64,000 bases of DNA, from positions 537,501 through 601,500 of the forward strand of contig NZ_CP022112.1 in NCBI RefSeq assembly GCF_000730165.1. Reading direction: 5' to 3'. A program made the translations under genes and the position numbers. Below, piece by piece: positions 59,026 through 64,000 of the stretch. This stretch comes from Nitrospirillum viridazoti CBAmc. GTDB taxonomy: Bacteria > Pseudomonadota > Alphaproteobacteria > Azospirillales > Azospirillaceae. The notes beneath the pieces are model-generated. The model was not told the origin of the DNA, ran no database searches, and saw only the letters and a list, made by a program, of their open reading frames with translations. Within the stretch, counting starts at the first letter, position 1. Every line of letters starts with the position of its first letter.

Positions 59026-61211
59026 CCGATATGCCCCTCGATCAACGGCTACAGGACAAGGCCCGCGCCGACGGCCGCATGTTCGCCTCCTCCATCGGCG
59101 ACCTGGCCCAGGTGCTGGCCGGGCAGGCGGCGGATTCCGCCGTCCTGCTGGGCACGGGCGACGCGCTGGTCGACGCCTGCCGCCAAGTCTTCCGCGCCGC
59201 CGGCATCACGCCGGCCGTGTCGGCCCCCGCCGCCGATGACCCCATCCAGCGCCTGGAAAGCCTGGCCCGCCAGGCCGGTGCCGCCTGGCGTGTCGTCGCC
59301 CTGACCGGCCGCGACTGGTGGCGGGACGGCGCCATGCCCCTGCTGGCCTTCCGCAAGGACGGCGGGCCCGTGGCCCTGCTGCCGGTCGCGCGCGGTGACG
59401 GGCTGTGGCTTTGGGACCCCGCTGCCGGCACGCGGGTGCGTCTGGATGCCCAGCAGGCGGCCGGGCTGGAGACCCAGGCCTTCGTCTTCTACCGGCCCCT
59501 GCCGGATGAGCGGATCACGCTCTGGGACCTGGCACGTTTCGCCCTGCGCGGCAGCGGCCGCGACATCGCCCGCCTGCTGCTGCTGGGCGCGCTGGGCGGC
59601 GTGCTGGGCCTGGGCGTGCCCGTGGCCACCGGCGCCCTAATCAACACCGTCATCCCGGCGGGGGAGCCGGGGCGGCTGGGACAGTTCATCCTGTTGTTGC
59701 TGACCGCCACCCTGGGTGTCAGCGCCTTTGAGCTGACCCGCGCCATCGCCCTGCTGCGGGTGGACGCGCGGGCGGCCATCGGCGTCCAGGCGGCGGTGAT
59801 GCAGCGCGTGCTGCGCCTGCCGGCCCCCTTTTTTCGGACTTATGCGGCGGGCGACCTGACGCAGCGCATCTTCGGCGCCACGCAGATCCTGCACAGCATC
59901 AGCGAAAGCGCCCAGTCGGCCCTGACCAGCTGGATCTTCAGCCTGGCCAGCTTCGCCTTCCTGTTCACCATAGACTGGCGGCTGGGCCTGCTGGTGGCGG
60001 TGCTGGCCGGCATCGCCATGGCGGCGGCGGTGGGCATCAACCTGCTGCGCCTGCGGCTGGAGCGGCGCATGATCGCCGTGCAGGGCGACCTGGCCTCCCG
60101 CGTTTTCCAATTGCTGACCGGCATGGCCAAGCTGCGCGCCAACGGCGCGGAGAAGCGCGCCTTCGCCCTGTGGGCGACGCGCTTCGCCCAACAGAAGACG
60201 CTCAGCTTCGGTGTGCAGCGCCTGGGCAACAGGCTGGAGGTGTTCAACGCCGGCTACGTCGTCCTGGCCTCCCTCTGCCTGTTCGCGGCGGTGGAGGCTG
60301 CGACGCCGCTCAGCACCGGAGCCTTCGCCGCCTTCAACGCCGCCTTCAGCCAGTTCTTCGCCGCCACCCTGGCCATGACCATGGCACTGACCAACGCGCT
60401 GAGCGCGGCCCCCCTCTATGAACGCCTGCGCCCCCTGCTGCAGGCGATGCCCGAACCCAACCGGGTGCAGGCCGCCCCGCGGCCCTTCACGGGCGCCATC
60501 GACATCAGCCATGTCAGCTTTCGCTACAGCGCCGACGGCCCGCTGATCCTGGACGACGTGTCGATCAGCATCCGCCCGGGGGAATTCGTGGCCATCGTCG
60601 GCGCGTCCGGGTCCGGCAAGTCCACCCTGTTCCGCCTGCTGCTGGGGTTCGAGCGGCCGCAGGGGGGCGCCATCTATTACGACGGCCAGGATTTGGCGGG
60701 CCTGGATCTGGGCGCGGTGCGCCAGCAGCTGGGCGTGGTGCTGCAGAACGGCAAGCTGATCCCCGGGCCGCTGTCGTCCAACATCATCGGCGCCTCCACC
60801 CGCCTGACGGTGGACGACGCATGGGAGGCGGCGCGCCTAGCCGGCCTGGACCAGGATATCCGCGCCATGCCCATGGGCATGCACACGGTGATTGCGGAGG
60901 GGGGCGGCGTCATCTCCGGCGGGCAGAAGCAGCGGCTGATGATCGCCCGCGCCATCGCCGGCCGGCCGCGCATCCTGCTGTTCGATGAGGCCACCAGCGC
61001 CCTGGACAATGCCACCCAGGCCATCGTGACGCACAGCGTGCGCGCGTTGCAGGCCACCCGCGTGGTCATCGCCCACCGCCTGTCCACCATCATCGAGGCC
61101 GACCGCATCTTCGTCATGGACCAGGGGCGCCTGGTAGAAAATGGCAGCTATGCTGACCTTATTGCCCAGGGCGGCGTTTTTGCCGATTTGGCGCGGCGCC
61201 AGATGGTGTGA
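59022..61211 (+). CDS. Second ABC transporter of the NHLM-type pair (no working peptidase)
   Basis: The 729-residue protein overlaps the first by four bases (ATGA). Its N-terminal 160 residues resemble a degenerate peptidase-like domain without Cys/His catalytic residues (LGTGDALVDACRQV, LWLWDPAAGTRVRLD). A TM domain (about 170-450) and a complete ATPase follow: Walker A GASGSGKST, signature ISGGQKQRLMIA, Walker B ILLFDEATSAL and H-loop IAHRLST. Such proteins pair with the C39-bearing partner as a heterodimer. It is the last obvious member of the cluster. Confidence 0.94.
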   Translation: MTDMPLDQRLQDKARADGRMFASSIGDLAQVLAGQAADSAVLLGTGDALVDACRQVFRAAGITPAVSAPAADDPIQRLESLARQAGAAWRVVALTGRDWWRDGAMPLLAFRKDGGPVALLPVARGDGLWLWDPAAGTRVRLDAQQAAGLETQAFVFYRPLPDERITLWDLARFALRGSGRDIARLLLLGALGGVLGLGVPVATGALINTVIPAGEPGRLGQFILLLLTATLGVSAFELTRAIALLRVDARAAIGVQAAVMQRVLRLPAPFFRTYAAGDLTQRIFGATQILHSISESAQSALTSWIFSLASFAFLFTIDWRLGLLVAVLAGIAMAAAVGINLLRLRLERRMIAVQGDLASRVFQLLTGMAKLRANGAEKRAFALWATRFAQQKTLSFGVQRLGNRLEVFNAGYVVLASLCLFAAVEAATPLSTGAFAAFNAAFSQFFAATLAMTMALTNALSAAPLYERLRPLLQAMPEPNRVQAAPRPFTGAIDISHVSFRYSADGPLILDDVSISIRPGEFVAIVGASGSGKSTLFRLLLGFERPQGGAIYYDGQDLAGLDLGAVRQQLGVVLQNGKLIPGPLSSNIIGASTRLTVDDAWEAARLAGLDQDIRAMPMGMHTVIAEGGGVISGGQKQRLMIARAIAGRPRILLFDEATSALDNATQAIVTHSVRALQATRVVIAHRLSTIIEADRIFVMDQGRLVENGSYADLIAQGGVFADLARRQMV

Positions 61212-61236
61212 TCGTCATCCTTGCCGACAGGGCGGC

Positions 61237-61255
61237 GGCGGACGGACAGTCCGCC
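61237..61255 (+). terminator. Stem-loop after the RiPP export genes
   Basis: GGCGGAC (61237-61243) pairs with GTCCGCC (61249-61255) around a GGACA loop. It lies 25 bases after the last ABC stop and 22 bases before the next start. There is no T-run. It may end the RiPP operon, in which case the following gene has its own transcript. Confidence 0.4.
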
Positions 61256-61277
61256 CCCAACGGGAGGGAAACGGACC

Positions 61278-62099
61278 ATGACACGCACCATCACGGAAAA
61301 GCGCGCGGCCTTCCGCGCCCTGCATCAGGACGGCTGCTTCCTGCTGCCCAACCCCTGGGACGTGGGCAGCGCCCGGATGCTGCAGCACTTGGGCTTCCAG
61401 GCCCTGGCCACCACCAGTTCCGGCTATGCCTGGACGCAGGGCCGGCCGGATTACGGCGTGACGCGCGACGACGTGCTGGCGCACCTGCGCGCCCTGGTGC
61501 CGGCCACCGACCTGCCGGTCAATGCGGACTATGAGTCCGGCTTCGCCCATGAAATCAGCGATCTCGCGGCCAATGTTCGCATGGCGGTTGAGGCTGGTGT
61601 CGCCGGCCTGTCGATCGAGGACATCCGCGCTGACGGCCAGCCCGGCCATTACGACACCGCCACGGCGGTGGAGCGTATCCGCGCGGCGCGGAAGGCCATC
61701 GACCAGGTCGACGCGCAGGCCGTGCTGGTCGCCCGCACTGAGATCCTGTTGAGCGACCCATCCCGCGTGGCGGAGGCCATCGACAAGATGGTGGCCTTGG
61801 CCGACGCGGGCGCCGATTGCCTCTACGCCCCCGGCCTGGTCGAGAAGGCCGACGTCATGGCCCTGGTCCGCGCCGTGGCGCCCAAGCCGGTAAACCTGCT
61901 GGTCATGCGCCCCGGCCCCAGCCTGGCGGAAATCGCCGACTGGGGCGTGCGCCGGGTCAGCGTCGGCGGCGGATTGGCGCGCGCCGCCTGGGGCGGCTTC
62001 CTGCGCGCGGCGGAGGGGCTCCAGGCCGGCTCCTTCGACGGCTTGGCCGCCGGCGCTTCCGGCAAGCAACTCAACGAGATCTTCGCCAATTTCACCTGA
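61278..62099 (+). CDS. Isocitrate lyase/PEP mutase-family protein
   Basis: The start at 61278 gives 273 residues, the family length. The TIM-barrel features are LPNPWDVGSARML, the YAWTQGRPDYGV loop, PVNADYESGFA (metal-binding Asp/Glu region), AGLSIEDIRAD and VARTEILL. Substrate-lid Cys of true isocitrate lyase (KKCGH) is not seen, so it is more likely a PEP mutase-like or carboxyvinyl-phosphonate-type lyase of unknown substrate. It is 66 bases downstream of the export genes on the same strand, but a stem-loop lies between. A role in peptide tailoring is not indicated. Confidence 0.85.
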   Translation: MTRTITEKRAAFRALHQDGCFLLPNPWDVGSARMLQHLGFQALATTSSGYAWTQGRPDYGVTRDDVLAHLRALVPATDLPVNADYESGFAHEISDLAANVRMAVEAGVAGLSIEDIRADGQPGHYDTATAVERIRAARKAIDQVDAQAVLVARTEILLSDPSRVAEAIDKMVALADAGADCLYAPGLVEKADVMALVRAVAPKPVNLLVMRPGPSLAEIADWGVRRVSVGGGLARAAWGGFLRAAEGLQAGSFDGLAAGASGKQLNEIFANFT

Positions 62100-62106
62100 C
62101 GGGGCT

Positions 62107-62775
62107 TCAGCGGAGCTTGAGCGATAGCTCAACATCCTCGCCGAAGGGCAGGGAGAGATAGCCGTTGGCGGGGTCGCGCACCCGAGCCAGATAATCCGGG
62201 CTGTGGTCGGCGTTGTCGGCCAGGATGTAGGCGCCGGGTCGCAGGCGGCCTTCCACCAGATCCAGGATCTCCGGATACAGGGCCTTGGCGCCATCGAGCA
62301 GCAACAGATCTATGGTCTGCGGCAGGTCGGTGGCCAGGGTCTGCAGGGCGTCGCCCTCACGGATTTCCACCAGGTCGATCAGGCAGCCTTCCGTCAGATT
62401 TTCCCGCGCGCGGGCGACCTTGGATGGCTCGAACTCCGTGGTGATCAGCCGGCCGCCGCCATTGTCGCGCAGGGCCGCCGCCAGATGCAGGGTGGACAGG
62501 CCGAAGGAGGTGCCGAACTCCACGATCGTGCGTGCGTTCGAGCCGCGTGCCAGCATGTACAGCAGCGTTCCCGCCTCACGCGACACCGCCAGGGGCATGT
62601 CCTTCAGGGCGCTGTAGAACCTGCGGTACTCGGTCTTGCTGCGCATCAGGTGGGTATGGTCGCCGCGCGCCATCATGTCGGCCACGCCGGGAATGGAGGA
62701 GGGCGTGATCCGGGCGGCCTCCGCGAACAGGCGGTCCAGCAAGGATGCCACGGGGGCGGTGGTCAGGGTGCTCAT
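62107..62775 (-). CDS. Class I SAM-dependent (O-)methyltransferase
   Basis: The 222-residue protein has motif I in TIVEFGTSFGLSTLHLAAAL, an acidic residue in RLITTEFEPSKV (ribose-binding Glu) and IDLLLLDGAKALYPEILDLV, the pattern of small-molecule or catechol-type O-methyltransferases. It is convergent with the preceding gene with only seven bases between stops and divergent from TetR, so regulation by TetR is likely. Because it lies at the edge of the RiPP cluster, a tailoring role cannot be excluded, but nothing in the sequence shows one. Confidence 0.87.
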   Translation of the reverse strand: MSTLTTAPVASLLDRLFAEAARITPSSIPGVADMMARGDHTHLMRSKTEYRRFYSALKDMPLAVSREAGTLLYMLARGSNARTIVEFGTSFGLSTLHLAAALRDNGGGRLITTEFEPSKVARARENLTEGCLIDLVEIREGDALQTLATDLPQTIDLLLLDGAKALYPEILDLVEGRLRPGAYILADNADHSPDYLARVRDPANGYLSLPFGEDVELSLKLR

Positions 62776-62824
62776 GGGGATAAATCCGGGTTGACGCGGC
62801 GCGGTCTTGCGCCGCCCTCAAAAT

Positions 62825-62837
62825 ACGACTAATTCGT
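62825..62837. promoter_or_regulatory. Short dyad ACGA-N5-TCGT between methyltransferase and TetR genes
   Basis: The only inverted repeat I see in the 94-bp divergent intergenic region, with 4-bp arms. It is a candidate TetR operator; the arms are short, so the call is weak. Confidence 0.3.
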
Positions 62838-62869
62838 CATGTTCCCTATTCGCATTGCCCCGGCCCGCC

Positions 62870-63502
62870 ATGCCCGACCGCGCCAGCCCCCGCATTTCCT
62901 CACGAAAGCAGCCGCAGCAGGCCCGCTCCGCCGGGCTGGTCGCCACCATCCTGGAGGCGGCGGTTCAGGTTTTGGCGAAGGAGGGGGCGGCCCGCTTCAC
63001 CACCGCCCGTGTGGCGGAAAAGGCGGGCGTCAGCGTCGGGTCGCTGTACCAGTATTTTCCCAACAAGGCCGCCATCCTGTTCCGCCTGCAAAGCGACGAA
63101 TGGCGGCAGACCGCCGACATGCTGCGCGCCATCCTGGAGGATCGCGCCCGGCCGCCGCTGGACCGGCTGCGCGCTCTGGTCCACGCCTTCCTGAAGTCGG
63201 AGTGTGAGGAGGCGGCGATGCGGGGCGCCCTGGCCGATGCCGCCCCCCTCTACCGCGACGCGCCGGAGGCCAAGGAGGCGCGGGGATCGGCCGACGATGT
63301 CGTCGCGACCTTCATGCGTGAGGCCTTGCCCAACGCCAGCGACGCCGTGCGCGCCATGGCGGGCGATCTGATCAAGACGACCGTGAGCCAAGTGGGCAAG
63401 GACTATTCCGAAACCCCGCGCACGGATGCGGAGATATCGACCTATGCCGACGCCATGGCCGACATGTTCTGCGCCTATCTCCGCAGCTTGGATCGGGGCT
63501 GA
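62870..63502 (+). CDS. TetR/AcrR-family regulator divergent from the methyltransferase
   Basis: The ATG at 62870 gives 210 residues. The N-terminal HTH (about residues 22-70; TILEAAVQVLAKEGAARFTT, then ARVAEKAGVSVGSLYQYFPNKAAIL) is clear. The C-terminal domain carries the AefR-like pattern. Being divergent from the methyltransferase across 94 bases, it probably controls it and itself. A start 63 bases upstream (TTG at 62807) is possible but unlikely. Confidence 0.92.
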   Translation: MPDRASPRISSRKQPQQARSAGLVATILEAAVQVLAKEGAARFTTARVAEKAGVSVGSLYQYFPNKAAILFRLQSDEWRQTADMLRAILEDRARPPLDRLRALVHAFLKSECEEAAMRGALADAAPLYRDAPEAKEARGSADDVVATFMREALPNASDAVRAMAGDLIKTTVSQVGKDYSETPRTDAEISTYADAMADMFCAYLRSLDRG

Positions 63503-63770
63503 GCGGACCCGTAGACTGAGAAAGTTTGGCCCATAGCATGAGAATTGGGGGGCTCACCTTATGGGCCAGCGCGTCCTTGGGTCTGGGCGGGTTAGGGGAG
63601 TGGCGGCTATGGAGCCGGAAGCGGATGGTCGACTGTCGGATGTGCCATTCTGGCCTTCCTTGATCTCTTGCCCTAGCCAAGTTGACGAAAATTAAAAAAT
63701 GCACAGAAAATCGGTTGACGAATTTCCGCTTTTGCACAATTATAATGGCCTTATTACGCGGAGTATCAGC
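63503..63770. other. AT-rich intergenic region at the right edge
   Basis: This 268-bp spacer is clearly richer in A+T than the rest of the window, mostly from 63,660 onward. It contains a direct repeat with 33-bp spacing (63682 and 63715) and a TATAAT (63741-63746) upstream of the last gene. A leftward open frame (63372-63932) across it is not gene-like. No recognisable gene was found. Confidence 0.6.
63682..63738 (+). repeat. Imperfect 33-bp-spaced direct repeat TTGACGAA-N11-GCACA
   Basis: TTGACGAA starts at 63682 and 63715, and GCACA starts at 63701 and 63734, so both halves keep the same internal spacing and a 33-bp period, about three helical turns. The second copy also supplies a TTGACG 20 bases from TATAAT (63741-63746). 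These could be two activator or repressor sites on the promoter of the gene at 63771. Confidence 0.55.
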
Positions 63771-64000
63771 ATGAGCCATCCCTTGCCTTCGGTCTTTCAC
63801 CCAAGCTTGACCACGGTCCGCCTTGAGCAGGTCGCGCGCTGGCTTTTGGATGAACTGTATGCGACTGAGGATGATCTCACCCGCGACACGGACAACGGCT
63901 ACACGCGTGGCTGCACCACTTTCGGTCGCCAAAAGAATCGCGTCGTGAAGGAATGGCGCTCCCGCCAGTTTGAGTGGCTTGGTGTGCTCAACTCCAATAA
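63771..64000 (+). CDS. Unknown protein, cut by the window end
   Basis: The frame is open from an ATG at 63771 (GCGGAG nine bases upstream) to the end, 76 codons. It begins MSHPLPSVFHPSLTTVRLEQ and continues with VARWLLDELYATEDDL, then RGCTTFGRQKNRV. The sequence is charged and helix-prone with no signal or TM segment. I do not recognise the family from this N-terminal part. Composition is less GC-rich than in neighbours and the upstream region is AT-rich, which may mark more recently acquired DNA. Confidence 0.6.
   Translation, partial: MSHPLPSVFHPSLTTVRLEQVARWLLDELYATEDDLTRDTDNGYTRGCTTFGRQKNRVVKEWRSRQFEWLGVLNSN

Noticed and set aside
63372..63932. A 186-codon minus-strand frame at the right edge
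   Set aside because: It overlaps the TetR gene 3' end and the better-supported plus-strand gene at 63771, and has no recognisable domain.

Overview
The window is a high-GC, densely coded chromosomal or large-replicon segment from a Gram-negative alphaproteobacterium. Outer-membrane partners, TolC/NodT factors, a two-partner secretion adhesin and bd-oxidase genes are all present. Gene content and codon use fit the Rhodospirillales/Azospirillaceae (Azospirillum or Nitrospirillum-like), but this is an inference; no rRNA or tRNA was seen to anchor it. No CRISPR array, intact insertion sequence or phage gene was recognised.

Layout. (1) 1-7577 (+): a heavy-metal-type RND efflux operon (outer-membrane factor cut by the window edge, adaptor, CzcA/CusA-like pump, small DUF3240-like protein) followed by its OmpR-type response regulator and sensor kinase. 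(2) 7889-19709: two divergent operons around an AT-rich control region near 12.98 kb. Leftward are an ArsR-family repressor with the cysteine spacing of persulfide sensors (BigR/SqrR), a rhodanese, an adaptor and an RND pump. Rightward are a sulfide:quinone oxidoreductase, a DUF2892 membrane protein, a NodT outer-membrane factor, an AhpD-like protein and a complete bd quinol oxidase (CydP, CydA, CydB and a 41-residue CydX). Together these read as a sulfide/persulfide resistance island: the reductase passes electrons to quinone, the sulfide-tolerant oxidase re-oxidises quinol, and an efflux pump is built from genes on both sides of the shared promoter. A decayed ArsR gene follows. (3) 19909-25792: an rRNA methyltransferase, a flavin monooxygenase with a TetR regulator, a secreted alpha/beta hydrolase and a Tat-exported amidohydrolase. 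(4) 25843-39416 (-): a two-partner secretion pair with a 3908-residue TpsA carrying GLUG modules and seven near-identical 77-residue repeats, and its TpsB. (5) 39767-43736 (-): a periplasmic molybdenum hydroxylase (2Fe-2S subunit, Tat-exported molybdopterin subunit, triheme cytochrome c).

(6) 44018-61211 is the most interesting part: a ribosomal peptide (RiPP) cluster of the nitrile-hydratase-leader class. A LuxR-type two-component system points away from a run of ten precursor genes (46905-50110). Then come a leader-binding/YcaO fusion, a haem-oxygenase-fold putative diiron enzyme, an eleventh precursor, a second YcaO fusion, and a three-part export system (HlyD-like protein, C39-peptidase ABC protein, second ABC protein). 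Leaders are strongly conserved and cores hypervariable (7-25 residues, mostly Cys-rich). No flavin azoline dehydrogenase is present.

(7) 61278-64000: an isocitrate-lyase/PEP-mutase-family protein, a SAM methyltransferase divergent from a TetR regulator, and a truncated unknown gene preceded by an AT-rich region with a 33-bp-spaced repeat.
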